From NCBI GenBank assembly GCA_008501735.1, contig QQUF01000007.1, positions 43,527 through 107,526 of the forward strand: a stretch of 64,000 nucleotides of DNA. The letters run 5' to 3'. The translations under genes and the position numbers were made by a program. Below the pieces are notes generated by a model. The model had not been told where the DNA came from. It did not search any database and worked only from the letters and a program-made list of their open reading frames with translations. Numbering within the stretch: position 1 is the stretch's first letter; each line of letters starts with the position of its first letter. Of the stretch, positions 10,829-20,800 are shown piece after piece. Origin of the DNA: Calditrichota bacterium. Lineage in GTDB: Bacteria; CLD3.

Positions 10829-10984
10829 CTATTTTTTCCTTATTTTTCTTTTCAGAGTTTAATTTAAAAAGATACAAAAATTCTAAATTTTCCACTAACA
10901 CAACAAAATTAAAATTCTTCTAAACAAAAGAAATGAGAATGGCTATTTCTTAAAATGAAATTTTTCTAAAGGAGAAAAAAATAA

Positions 10985-11518
10985 ATGAAAAAGTTACTGG
11001 TTTACATCACGATGCTTACTTTCCTACTTTCAAGTTGTGCTTCTTCAACTGGAGTTATTAATTTTAACTCTGACGAAAGAGTAACTGCAAAAATCAAAAG
11101 ATTAAACATTGTTTCCAGAGATAGACCTTGTGAGATTTGGTTAAAAAATGGTCAAAAACACTTTGGCAAAAAACTCATCGTGAAAGCTGGCTCAACTACT
11201 TGGGAAGATTCTACTAAAGTAAAAAATTCAATTTTAACCACCGAGATTTCAAAAATTGAATTAGGTAAAAAAAGTAGGTCGAATTTTACTCTTAAATTTA
11301 TGCTCATTTCTGGATTGATTGCTGGTATTACTACTGCCAACAATGAACCTGCAAAACATTTTTCAAAAGTTCCAACAAACTTTCTTTTGGGGATTTTAGG
11401 ATTAGGAGTCGGAGCTTTTGTCGGAGTTCTTTTTGATTCGTTTGCAAATTCTGATAAAACTGAAACCTACACTTTCTCCTTTGAAGATTTTGAAGAACCA
11501 AATAAGATGCTAAAATGA
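10985..11518 (+). CDS. Small lipoprotein of unknown function, first of a tandem pair
   Basis: A 177-residue protein with a lipoprotein signal peptide: MKKLLVYITMLTFLLSSC, with the lipidated Cys at 18. The mature part has a beta-rich stretch (about 35-95) and then two glycine-rich hydrophobic segments (about 100-115 and 130-155) resembling a glycine-zipper hairpin. It is preceded by AAAGGAG about 10 nt before ATG. It overlaps the next gene by 4 nt (ATGA) and shares its architecture, so the two look like diverged duplicates. I do not recognise a family. Confidence 0.75.
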   Translation: MKKLLVYITMLTFLLSSCASSTGVINFNSDERVTAKIKRLNIVSRDRPCEIWLKNGQKHFGKKLIVKAGSTTWEDSTKVKNSILTTEISKIELGKKSRSNFTLKFMLISGLIAGITTANNEPAKHFSKVPTNFLLGILGLGVGAFVGVLFDSFANSDKTETYTFSFEDFEEPNKMLK

Positions 11519-12021
11519 AAAAGCTAATTGTTTCCTTAACAATTTTCAGTTTGCTCTTTACAAGTTGTGCGACAATTTCAAATGTAAAACCAAATCAAAA
11601 CAGCACAAAATTATTCAGCATAATTGAAGAAAATGCAAAAGACAGGCAAACAACAGTTGAACTCGTTAACGGTAAATTCTACCATACAACAAATTTATAT
11701 TTCAAAAACGAATCTCTGACTTTTGTTGAGATTGACTCAAACAAAATTGAGAAAGTGAAACTAGATGAAATTCATAGAATTGTAATTGAAAAGAAAGATA
11801 TTTCATCTTGGAATACTTTTGGTTATTGGATTTACTCAGGAGCAACTTTAGGTGGAGTTTTAGGTTTTATAGGAGTAAGTGGCGAAAACAGCCTTGTTCA
11901 GCCTTCTACCATTTTCGCATTTACAATGTTAGCTGGTTTGACAATTGGAGCTACTTTTGGCTTAATTCACGTTAGCATTCAAGACTCAAACAATAAAATT
12001 ATCTATAATTTCTCACATTAA
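11515..12021 (+). CDS. Small lipoprotein of unknown function, second of a tandem pair
   Basis: A 168-residue protein with lipobox signal MKKLIVSLTIFSLLFTSC (Cys 18). The mature part has the same plan as its upstream neighbour: a beta-rich domain containing VELVNGKFYHTTNLYFKNES, a short charged segment with ...LDEIHRIVIEKKD, then two Gly/Ala-rich hydrophobic helices (about 100-120 and 130-150). The similar phrases in the first protein (WLKNGQKHFGKKLIV and TTEISKIELGKK) support common descent. Both probably attach to the outer membrane. The function is unknown. Confidence 0.75.
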   Translation: MKKLIVSLTIFSLLFTSCATISNVKPNQNSTKLFSIIEENAKDRQTTVELVNGKFYHTTNLYFKNESLTFVEIDSNKIEKVKLDEIHRIVIEKKDISSWNTFGYWIYSGATLGGVLGFIGVSGENSLVQPSTIFAFTMLAGLTIGATFGLIHVSIQDSNNKIIYNFSH

Positions 12022-12030
12022 AATTCTAAC

Positions 12031-13797
12031 CTACTCTACTTTCAAATTGTATTGGAGTCTGTAAAGTTTGTAGTAGATATTTTTGTTTGCAAGAAGTTCT
12101 TGGTGATTTCCGATTTCACGGACTTTACCTTTGTGAAGCACCAAAATTTTGTCAGCTTCTTGAATTGTCGAAAGTCTATGAGCAACGATTATCGAAGTTC
12201 GATTTTGCATCAATTCGTGGACTGCGTCTTGAATTAAACTTTCAGTTTCAGTGTCAATGTTTGAAGTCGCTTCGTCAAGCACCAAAATTTTCGGGTCAAA
12301 AGCCAAAGCCCTTGCAAAAGAAATGAGCTGTTTTTGTCCTGTCGAAAGCAATGAACCTCTTTCTCGAAGTTGTGTCTTGTATCCGTCAGAAAGTTTTGAA
12401 ATGAAATCGTGAGCATTTGCTTTTTTGGCAACTTCAACAATTTGTGCTTCCGAAATTTCACTGTTCCCCAAACGAATGTTATTCAAAACACTTTCTGAAA
12501 AAAGAAAAACATCTTGTAAAACAAGGCTAATATTTTTTCTTAACTCCAAAACATCTAAATCTTTTAGTGAAACCCCATCAACAAAAATCTCACCCTTTTG
12601 AATGTCATAAAACCTACACAAAAGAGAAATAATTGTAGATTTTCCACTTCCTGTTGCTCCGACAAGTGCAAGGCTTTCTCCAGCTTCAACTTTAAACGAA
12701 ACATCTTTCAAAACCCAATCTTCACCTTCGTAAGCGAACCAAACATTTTTGAATTCGATTTCGCCTTGAAAATTTTCTTTGATAATCGGATTTGGGGAAT
12801 TTATGATTTTTGGTTCTGTGTCAAAAACTGTAAAAATTCTTTCACTCGAAGCCATTGCTCCTTGCAAAATATTGTATTTCTCTGAAAGGTCTCGAATTGG
12901 TCTGAAAATTACTTGAGTGTACTGAATGAATGCAACTAAAGTCCCGAAAGTCAAAGTTGATTCCAAATTCCTCACGCCACCAAACCAAATTATCATCGAA
13001 ATCGCAATTGAATTGATGAATTCAACACCTGGGAAAAATATTGCAAAATTAAAAATCGTCTTAACGTGAGAATCCAAAAGCTCATTGTTTTCTTTTACAA
13101 AATTTTCATAATTTCTTTCTTCACGATTGAAAAGCTGAACTACATTCATTCCACTGATGTTTTCTTGAAGCTGAGAATTAATTACAGCAGTTCTTAACTT
13201 TACTTCCCGAAATGCAAAACGCACTCGTTTTTTGAACAAAAAAGTAACATAAAAAAGAATTGGGAAAACTGTGAAGGTGATTAGAGCAAGTTTCCAGTCG
13301 AGGTAAAAAAGCATTCCAGTAATTATTGCAATCGAAAAAACATCTCCAAAAACAGTTACCAAACCAGAAGAGAAAAGTTCATTCAAGGCTTCAACATCAG
13401 AAGTAAGTCGCGTCATCACTCTTCCGACAGGATTTTTATCAAAATACTTAAGTGACAGATTCTGAACGTGTTTGAAGAGCTTCACTCTCAAATCGTACAT
13501 AATTTTCTGTCCCATCAGATTTGTAAAGTACGTTTGCCCAAATCTTGACACAAAAGTTACTGAGACGGCAATCAAGAAAAGTCCAGCAATCCAAGCTAAA
13601 CCTCCTAAATCACCATTTGCAATGTAATTGTCAATCGCTTCTTTAGTCAGAAACGGTCCAATGTTCTCCCCAACAGAAGTCAAACAAAGAAGAGGTAAAG
13701 CTATGTAAATATATTTTTTATGTGGTTTAATGAACTCGATTAATCGTTTCATTAATTTACTGTCGTAGGCTTTCCCTAAGACTTCTTCGTCTTGCAT
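12031..13797 (-). CDS. ABC exporter, fused permease and ATPase (MsbA/LmrA-like)
   Basis: A 588-residue half-transporter. The N-terminal six-helix type-IV exporter domain (about 20-310) includes the coupling segment SLKYFDKNPVGRVMTRLTSDV. The C-terminal ATPase carries Walker A GATGSGKST (near 377), Q-loop LVLQDVFLFS, signature LSTGQKQ, Walker B ILVLDEATS and switch His AHRLST. The fifth residue of the signature is Gln-Lys-Gln rather than GGQ, a common variant in this subfamily. It probably works as a homodimer or with a second half-transporter exporting a lipid or drug-like substrate; the substrate is not predictable. It stands alone on the minus strand and converges with the lipoprotein pair (9-nt gap). 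Confidence 0.92.
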   Translation of the reverse strand: MQDEEVLGKAYDSKLMKRLIEFIKPHKKYIYIALPLLCLTSVGENIGPFLTKEAIDNYIANGDLGGLAWIAGLFLIAVSVTFVSRFGQTYFTNLMGQKIMYDLRVKLFKHVQNLSLKYFDKNPVGRVMTRLTSDVEALNELFSSGLVTVFGDVFSIAIITGMLFYLDWKLALITFTVFPILFYVTFLFKKRVRFAFREVKLRTAVINSQLQENISGMNVVQLFNREERNYENFVKENNELLDSHVKTIFNFAIFFPGVEFINSIAISMIIWFGGVRNLESTLTFGTLVAFIQYTQVIFRPIRDLSEKYNILQGAMASSERIFTVFDTEPKIINSPNPIIKENFQGEIEFKNVWFAYEGEDWVLKDVSFKVEAGESLALVGATGSGKSTIISLLCRFYDIQKGEIFVDGVSLKDLDVLELRKNISLVLQDVFLFSESVLNNIRLGNSEISEAQIVEVAKKANAHDFISKLSDGYKTQLRERGSLLSTGQKQLISFARALAFDPKILVLDEATSNIDTETESLIQDAVHELMQNRTSIIVAHRLSTIQEADKILVLHKGKVREIGNHQELLANKNIYYKLYRLQYNLKVE

Positions 13798-14189
13798 TAA
13801 CTTTCTTTCGTGTTAAGTTTTTAGACAGACTGACGGATTTTGAACATAATTTTGAATATCCCCTTGAGCCAAACAAAACCATAAATCTATTATAATCAAT
13901 TATTTAGAAAATCAATTACTAATTTGGCACAAAGATTGAAGCTGAATATAGTGAATGTTCATTTAAAATTTAACCGAATTTGGTTACTAATTTAATGGCT
14001 TCAAAGTTCTTAGTCCCAACTTTGAAGCGTGGATTTTTCTCCTTGCACAAAATAGGAAATCGAGGAAATTCAAACTTAACAAAATGCTTCTCCCTCAACA
14101 AAGTTTTAATTCGATTTCCTATTTTATTTTTAAACCTTCCTCGAAATAAATAACCACCGAACAATTTCAAATCAATCGATGGTTATTTT
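13798..14189. other. Intergenic region with three consecutive inverted repeats
   Basis: A 392-nt gap between the start of the ABC exporter and the end of the BNR protein. It holds three hairpins in a row: 13998-14008/14018-14028 (11-bp perfect arms GCTTCAAAGTT, 9-nt loop), 14051-14063/14111-14123 (13-bp perfect arms AATAGGAAATCGA), and 14148-14160/14176-14188 (13-bp arms with one wobble). The last is followed by a T run on the plus strand and can also serve as a terminator for the minus-strand BNR gene. A 66-residue minus-strand reading frame here looks like a by-product of the repeats. Confidence 0.6.
13924..13940 (+). promoter_or_regulatory. Sigma-54-like promoter, TTGGCAC-N5-TTGAA
   Basis: The sequence TTGGCACAAAGATTGAA matches the -24 element exactly and keeps the required GG-N10-G spacing. 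The only core deviation is A in place of C in the -12 GC. The predicted start is near 13951. There is no protein gene downstream on this strand; the structured region described separately follows instead. The call rests on pattern match only. Confidence 0.35.
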
Positions 14190-14193
14190 TTAA
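13951..14193 (+). ncRNA. Candidate structured small RNA of about 240 nt
   Basis: The stretch from the predicted sigma-54-like start to the T run at 14184-14191 contains three stable inverted repeats in series and ends with a hairpin plus T tract, the layout of a rho-independent terminator on the plus strand. No convincing coding frame exists on this strand. This is an inference: the hairpins could equally be intergenic repeat units, and the terminal hairpin could act for the minus-strand BNR gene. Confidence 0.3.
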
Positions 14194-17100
14194 TCTTCTG
14201 TAAAAATTGTCGTTACAACAAAATAATTCTTCAAGTCCTTTTCTCGAACTTGCACCCTAAATTCATTTTTATAGGTTAAACCAACAAATTCCATTTCGGA
14301 AATTTCACTTGTCGGTGAACTGCTTTTGAAAATTTTGTAGCCTTCGGAAAGTTCAATAGGGTTCCAAGTTAAAACTGCTTCATTCCCAATAAAATTAATT
14401 GCAACATTCGGAACTAAGTTAGAAGCCCCAACGATTAACCTTACTGGAATAATTTTTGATGGAACTGTTAAAGAATTGCTATTTACGACCAATTCAGCAT
14501 TGTAAATTCCATCAGCTAAATCTTTAGTTTTGTAAAAAATTGAAACCAATTCTTCTTCACCACCTTTAACTTGACCTGACAAAGAATTAAGCTCTAACCA
14601 AGTGTAGCTTTGTCCAAAATTTCCAGAATTTGTTGTTCCTTGAGAAGTCGCTGTTCCAATTTCCCAATCTGTTGCTTTGTCGCTGTCAAAACCAAATTGG
14701 TTCCGTGCAATCGGGTCAGAGGAAGAAGTTGGATTTGGGATTAAAACATTTTGCTTCCAACCTAAATCTTGTGGAACTTGAGTAGTTGAAGAACCCCAAC
14801 GAACAAAATCAACTCCGTTACCGTTTGCATCTTTCAAAGTCGCAGAACCACTTGTCGTCAAACCCCACCAAATATTTGAATCCATAAAAATTGTCGTTGA
14901 AGTATTTGTTCCCGACTCCTCAGTTAGAGTAACAAAACTGTTTGGTTGTAAAATAAAATTTGGCAAAATATGGGTTGAGTTGTCAGTTGGTGAAGATTCA
15001 TTTTTACACTCCAAGACATAATTTGAAAGGTCAACAGGTGAATTAGTTCCGTTGTAAATTTCAATCCAATCCGTTCCAACTGAAATTTCATTCATCACTA
15101 ATTTTCCTTCATTTCCACCAGCAGAAACATTTTGTAAAGACAAATTGTATTTCAAGTTTCCAGCATCGGCAATTGGGTTTTCAATTTCTAACTTTGAACC
15201 AAATTTTTTGTTTACCAAAGTTGGGTTTGCAAAAGGAGTGTAAAAAGTTACAGATTTTAAGTCGAATTTAATTTCAGGTGGAATGTTTGTAATCGGTGAT
15301 TTCCAAAGACCACGTCCAAAAGTTCCTGCAAAAAGTGTGTTAGTAGCAGAATGAATTTCCAAATCTTGAACTACTACGTTTGGCAAATTATTTTGGTAAG
15401 TTTCCCAAGTTGTTCCAGCATCTGAAGAATGAAAAACTCCGATGTCTGTTCCAACGTAAACATTGTTCGTTGAATTTGGGTCGATTGCAATGCAATTGTG
15501 TGGAACGTTTGGTAAAAGCCCTGAAATATTTTGCCAAGAATTTCCACCGTTTGTTGTCTTAAAAACTTTGTTTCCTGACGAATAACCTGAAAAAGTAACG
15601 TAAGCAGTGTTTGGGTCTGTTGGGTCAACTTTTACATTTGTAACAGAAGCACTTGAAGTTGGTAAACCTGAATTTAGACTTGAGAATGAGCTTCCACCGT
15701 CAACTGACTTCCAAACTCCATTTGGTGTTGAAATGTAAATTACATTTGTGTTAGCTTCACAAACGCTGATTTCACGAATGTCTGTTGCTCCGTTAACATT
15801 TGAAGCAAGTTGAGTCCAATTTGTTCCTTGATTTGTAGATTTATAAAAGTCTTCTGTTCCTGAATAAATCGTATTCGGGTTTACAGGGTCAATTACAATT
15901 GGAGTTACCCAAGCACCATTTCCAGAAATTGGTCCTCCAATACTAATGAAAGTATTTCCACTGTTTGTTGAACGAAACATATTTCCGTAATAATATTCTG
16001 CGTAACAAGTTGTTCCATTCGAGTAATCAATTGCACAATCCATTCCGTCACCACCAAGAACATTGTCCCAACTCGAATTTAAAAGTCTGTTTGTTCCGTT
16101 GTCTTGTGAACCACCAAGAACGAAACCAGGATTTAAAGCAGAAACAGCAATTTTATAAAATTGCATAATATTCATTCCGCCGTTACTCAAATCTATCCAA
16201 CCTGTTCCTGAATTTATTGAGACAAAAAGTCCGCCATCATTTGCGGCATAAACTGTATTCGGGTCGTTTGGGTGAAAAGCAAAATGATGTTGGTCTGCAT
16301 GAACATAAGGAATTCCTGTTCCACTGTACCAATGAGAAATTTTTGTCCAATTCGTCCCACCGTTGTTAGTTCGGTAAAGATTCACACCGCCAACAAAAGC
16401 TTGATTCTCATCATTTGGGTTTACTTCTAAAACCAAATCATACCAACCTTGTCCGTCGCTTCCTGAGCCGTCCCAAGAAAGTAAATTCGGCGAAGAGCCG
16501 TGAACTTGATTCCAAGTCGAACCCGAATCTATAGATTTGTAAATTCCTGCAAGTCCAGAGGAACTGTTCACGAAAAGTGAGTAAATTGTCGAAGGATTTG
16601 ACTGTGCAACTGCAATTGCAATTCTGCTCGAAGCACTTGGCAAACCGCCAGCAAGCAATGACCAAGAAACTCCACTGTTTGAAGATTTGTAAATTCCATT
16701 TCCTTCTCTTGCTGCGTACCATTCATTAGAATTTGAAAGATTCACTTCAAGGTCTCTAAAATTTCCTGTTGCAACTTGTGTCCAACTTCCTGCTCCGTCA
16801 ATTGAGCGATAAATTCCTTGATTCGTCGCAGCGACTAAAGTGTTTGCGTTTGTTGGGTCAATTAAAACTTTTTGAACTCTTCTTGTTTGTGCAACATTCC
16901 AATCCAAACCTGTTGTATTCCAAGTGTTTCCGCCATCAGTTGACTTTAAAATTCCGATGCTGTAAGTGTCGTTTGCGTCTGCATCTCCTGTTCCGATGTA
17001 CATTGTATTCGTGTCACTTGGTGCAATTTCAATCCAGCTAATTCCGAGTGAAGGCAAATTGTCTGTAAGTGTAAACCAAGTTGTTCCACCATTTTCAGAC

Positions 17101-17549
17101 TTCCAAAGTCCGCCTGCAGGAGCTCCAACCCAAACCGAACTTGGGTTTTGTGAGTTAATTGTAACACAATTCAACCTTCCTGCTCCACCACTGTTGACAA
17201 GTTCAGGTCCAAGAACTTCCCAATTTGAAGTACTGACTTGGTTTTGAGATTTTGAACCAAAATTCATTTCAACTTCTTTTGTCGCTTCCCAAGTTGCTCC
17301 CGAAGGCATAAAACCGCTTGGAAAAACTCTTGGTTCCGCAAACCATTCGTAGCGTTTAAATTGTTTCCAACCAGAGCCTTTTGTGATGGTTTTGTTTTGC
17401 CAATAACTATCAAATTCTCTTTGAACTTCATAAAAATTGATTGGTTTTGATTTGTCAATATTTTGCATCCAAGGTTGTGCAAAAGAAGAACCGACAAGTG
17501 AAAAAGAAAGGACAGAAAGTGAGATTAAGAAACTTTTGGTATGTTTCAT
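14190..17549 (-). CDS. Large secreted BNR/VPS10-type beta-propeller protein with lamin-tail domain
   Basis: A 1119-residue protein with signal peptide MKHTKSFLISLSVLSFSLVGSSFAQ. Residues about 110-770 contain many BNR/Asp-box repeats of the S-x-D-x-G-x-T-W kind (SENGGTTW, STDGGNTWN, SIDGAGSWT, TTNGGNSWQ, SSDAGTTW), expected to fold as two or more seven-bladed propellers, as in xyloglucanase-like and sortilin-like proteins. A lamin-tail domain (MNEISVGTDWIEIYNGTNSPVDLSNY) follows at about 830-940, then a C-terminal beta-sandwich/Fn3-like part. It lacks the sorting domain seen on three other secreted proteins here. GAGG lies 6-9 nt upstream of the ATG. It is divergent from the kinase-activator gene at 17895. 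Catalytic activity cannot be inferred. Confidence 0.8.
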   Translation of the reverse strand: MKHTKSFLISLSVLSFSLVGSSFAQPWMQNIDKSKPINFYEVQREFDSYWQNKTITKGSGWKQFKRYEWFAEPRVFPSGFMPSGATWEATKEVEMNFGSKSQNQVSTSNWEVLGPELVNSGGAGRLNCVTINSQNPSSVWVGAPAGGLWKSENGGTTWFTLTDNLPSLGISWIEIAPSDTNTMYIGTGDADANDTYSIGILKSTDGGNTWNTTGLDWNVAQTRRVQKVLIDPTNANTLVAATNQGIYRSIDGAGSWTQVATGNFRDLEVNLSNSNEWYAAREGNGIYKSSNSGVSWSLLAGGLPSASSRIAIAVAQSNPSTIYSLFVNSSSGLAGIYKSIDSGSTWNQVHGSSPNLLSWDGSGSDGQGWYDLVLEVNPNDENQAFVGGVNLYRTNNGGTNWTKISHWYSGTGIPYVHADQHHFAFHPNDPNTVYAANDGGLFVSINSGTGWIDLSNGGMNIMQFYKIAVSALNPGFVLGGSQDNGTNRLLNSSWDNVLGGDGMDCAIDYSNGTTCYAEYYYGNMFRSTNSGNTFISIGGPISGNGAWVTPIVIDPVNPNTIYSGTEDFYKSTNQGTNWTQLASNVNGATDIREISVCEANTNVIYISTPNGVWKSVDGGSSFSSLNSGLPTSSASVTNVKVDPTDPNTAYVTFSGYSSGNKVFKTTNGGNSWQNISGLLPNVPHNCIAIDPNSTNNVYVGTDIGVFHSSDAGTTWETYQNNLPNVVVQDLEIHSATNTLFAGTFGRGLWKSPITNIPPEIKFDLKSVTFYTPFANPTLVNKKFGSKLEIENPIADAGNLKYNLSLQNVSAGGNEGKLVMNEISVGTDWIEIYNGTNSPVDLSNYVLECKNESSPTDNSTHILPNFILQPNSFVTLTEESGTNTSTTIFMDSNIWWGLTTSGSATLKDANGNGVDFVRWGSSTTQVPQDLGWKQNVLIPNPTSSSDPIARNQFGFDSDKATDWEIGTATSQGTTNSGNFGQSYTWLELNSLSGQVKGGEEELVSIFYKTKDLADGIYNAELVVNSNSLTVPSKIIPVRLIVGASNLVPNVAINFIGNEAVLTWNPIELSEGYKIFKSSSPTSEISEMEFVGLTYKNEFRVQVREKDLKNYFVVTTIFTED

Positions 17550-17687
17550 TGATTTCCTCTAAAGTGGTTAAGGTTAAAAGAGTGAGTTTTGAGTTTTGAT
17601 TAATTTCCTACAAAGTCTTAAAATACAACAAAATCCGTTTGTAAAATATTCAAAAAAATTGTTTTTTGTCAATGTTACCTTCTGTCG

Positions 17688-17795
17688 GAATCACAGATTT
17701 ACAAAAGATTACACAGATTTTGTTTAGTGCAAAGAGTTAAAGATTGAACCAAAGCTAACCCGTGTTTATCCCGAAATCCATCAAATCCGTGATTC
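17688..17795. repeat. Imperfect intergenic inverted repeat (GAATCACAGATTT type)
   Basis: Arm GAATCACAGATTT (17688-17700) is the near-perfect reverse complement of AAATCCGTGATTC (17783-17795), with one mismatch in 13. A direct echo ACACAGATTT (17711-17720) lies inside. The sequence resembles the dispersed ATCACAGATTACACAGATT-type intergenic palindromes seen in many bacteria; that comparison is from memory. Confidence 0.45.
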
Positions 17796-17853
17796 TAATT
17801 TCCTCAAAATTACTCCAAAAAGATGTAACACTTTCTAAATTTCGGCACTATCT

Positions 17854-17867
17854 TAACAACGTTGTTA
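17854..17867. promoter_or_regulatory. Perfect 14-bp palindrome upstream of the kinase-activator gene
   Basis: TAACAACGTTGTTA is a perfect dyad centred 35 nt before the ATG at 17895. Its position near the transcription start fits an operator, possibly for autoregulation by the Fis-type HTH of the gene it precedes. That assignment is inferred; only the palindrome is seen. Confidence 0.4.
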
Positions 17868-17894
17868 CCATAGTAACGTAGGAAGTGTAGTAAA

Positions 17895-20800
17895 ATGTCA
17901 AAAAATAGATTTGAAAAAATTCATTTAATCGCTCAAGGTGTTTCGGGTAAAGTCCACAAAGCATTTGACAATGATTCCAAAAAGATTGTCGCACTTAAGT
18001 CTTTCCCTGATTTTCTGAATGACTCAGTAAGCATCACTGAAAGTATTCAGAATGAGTTTGGAATTCTCAAAGATTTGCATTCCGAATACTTTGTGGAAGT
18101 TCACGAAATTGCTCAAGATTCTAAGAATTTGTCACAAATTGTTTTGGAATTTATTGATGGTTCGCCACTAAAAGTTGCTTTCAATCTGGATAAAGCCTTA
18201 GAAACGAAACAAGTTTTTGTGCAAATTTTAAATGCTTTAGTTGAACTTGAGAAAGTTGGAATCATTCACGGAGATTTGAAGTCCGATAACATTTTAATTC
18301 AGAACCACAAAGTAAAAATTATAGATTTCGGTTTTGCACAGACTTTAGGCGGAAGAATTGACTCAAATTCTGTAAGCGGTACTTTGGAATACACTGCTCC
18401 TGAAAAATTTACTGGAGAAAACATCAGTTCGAAAGTTGATATTTATTCAATTGGAGTTTTATTTTACGAAATACTCACAGGGACAAACCCTTTCGCAGAT
18501 TCCTCTGTTGAAGCAATTATTGAAAAACATTTGAACCTTACTCCTAAACAAATGACGGAAATTAATTCTGAAATTGACTCTTTTTGGGAAAATGTAATTT
18601 TTGAAATGCTTGAAAAAGAACCTGCAAGCAGACCAAAAGCGGAAGAAATTTTACAAAAATATTTTCAAGATGTAAAATTGGAAAGTGTTGGAAATTTGGT
18701 TAAGCAATTTGAAAAAATTGAAGACGTTTTTGAGAAACGTGAAAAATTATTAGAACTTTTTGAACAAGTAAAAAATGACGAAAACTCAGAAGGTTTTGCA
18801 AACGTTACTTTTAACCTAAGCAAAGTTTACCAAAAATTAGGTAACTACGAAAATGCAATTGAGTTTGCGAAAAAAGCTTTGAAAGTTTCAGATGAAAAAA
18901 CAAAAATTGAACTTCTTTGTTTAATTGGAGTTTGTTTTTGGGCTTTGGAGAAACTTGAAAATTCAAATGATTACTTACTTCTTGCACGAAAAACTTCAGT
19001 CGAATCAACCCAAAACAAAAGTTATTTTCTCGGTTTAATTGAAAAAAACCTTGGGAATCTTTACTGCAAATTTTTAGACTTCAACAAAGCTTTTGAACAT
19101 TATAACACTGCTTTAGCAATTTTCATTAATGAAAAAAATACTGTTGAGCGTTACAATGTTTTGGGAAATCTTGGGCGACTCTGCTCAGAGATTTTTGATT
19201 TTGAAAAGGCACTTAGCTACTTAAATCAAATCAAAGACTACTTTGAGAAAATTGAAGATTTACGTCAACTTAGCACGACTCTTCTTAATATCGCAGTAAT
19301 TAACACTCAACTTTTGAAACTTGGAAATGCAAAAAATACTCTCGAATACGCTTTGCAACTTCATCAGAAACACGGCTTTCGCGAAGAGTCAACAAGAGAT
19401 TGGCTGATTCTTGGTTATGTTTGTGGTGAAATCGGCGAATTTGGAGTAGCAATAAAATATTTACAAAATGCACTTGAAGAGTACAAAGAACTTGACGACC
19501 AAGCAGGAATTCAAACTGCAAAACTTTACCTTTCACAAGTCTTCCAAAAAATTGGAGATTTTGAAGCCTCATCAGAAATTGCACTTTCGGAAACTGAATT
19601 TTTTAGAAAGGATTTGGAATTAGAATTTTTGCAAGAGGAAATAAAATTTAGCGATATTTTTAACTTAGAAAAAGTTGAAAAAGGAATTTCAGAAGCTCAA
19701 AGTGCTAATTTTAAAAATTTGGAAATTGATTTCAAGATTTTAAGAAGTGAACATTTTTTTCAAATTGAAGAATTTGAAACCGCCAAAGAATCCCTTCACG
19801 AGCTAATTAAAGAGACTTTGAGAATCAGTTACATAAGTGGAATGATTCGAGCTTCGTTTTTACTTTGTCGAATTTTGGAAAGTGAGGAACTTTGGAATGA
19901 GGCTTACAAAGTCCTCGAAAGAGTCATAAAAATCGTTACCAAAGAAGAATACTTTTTTACCGATATGCTTTTTTACCACTTCGGGAAAATTCAAAAAAAG
20001 ATTTTTTACCCTGACGCTGATTACTACTTAATCGAATCTGGAAAGGAATTTGAAAGAGTAAATTCTTTAATTCACGCTCAAAATCGTAAAGAAATTCACC
20101 GAGAAAGCCGTAGGGAAATTTTCAAAATTGAAGAAATTATTTCTGGTCCTAAAAACGAAAAAAGACGTGAATTTAGAAGAACAGAAGACGAGTATTACTA
20201 CCATTTCGGTTTACTAATGGAAATTAACAAAAGTATAAATTCTGAATTAGACCCGAAACGCGTGATGAAATTGATTATGGAAAAAGCGATTCTAATTACT
20301 GATGCTGACAAAGGTTTCATAATGATTCGTAACGCCGAAACTAATGAACTTGAATTTGTGGAATCTTACGGTTTTGAGGACGAAATTTTAAGTCTCAAAA
20401 AAGGTTCTGCACTAAGTACGACAATCACTTTAGACGTTTACAAAACTGGTCAAGCTTACCTAAAAAATCACGTGATTGGAACTGACAACTTCATTCAAGG
20501 TCAGAGTATCAAAAGGCTACAAATTCAATCAATTCTTTGTGTTCCGCTCAAAAATAAACGCTCAGAAGTCTTTGGTGTTCTTTACGTTCACAGCCAAACG
20601 ATGGGCAAGAAAGTCTCGGAAGTTAAGAAAAATATTTTGGTTGCGATGGCTGACCAAGTTTCGATTGCGATTGAAAATTCAAGGGATTACCAAAATTTAA
20701 AAGAAGAAGTTGAACTCCTAAAAACAGAATCAAAATTTACAGCTTTTGGAAATCTCATTGGGCAAAGTCCGAAAATGAAAAAGATTTTTTACATCATCGA

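Larger units (their letters stand above)
17550..17894. other. Divergent promoter region between the BNR protein and kinase-activator genes
   Basis: A 345-nt gap serving both divergent genes. It contains an imperfect long inverted repeat (17688-17700 with 17783-17795) and a 14-bp perfect palindrome at 17854-17867, just before the kinase-activator start. I see no small gene here. Confidence 0.6.

Noticed and set aside
13970-14170. 66-codon minus-strand reading frame in the intergenic region
   Set aside because: It coincides with three inverted repeats, has no ribosome binding site or recognisable composition, and reads like translated repeat DNA.
17842-17858. Sigma-54-like element TCGGCAC...TTAAC before the kinase-activator gene
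   Set aside because: The -24 element is near-consensus, but the key -12 G is A (GG-N10-AC), so it is too weak to call as a promoter.
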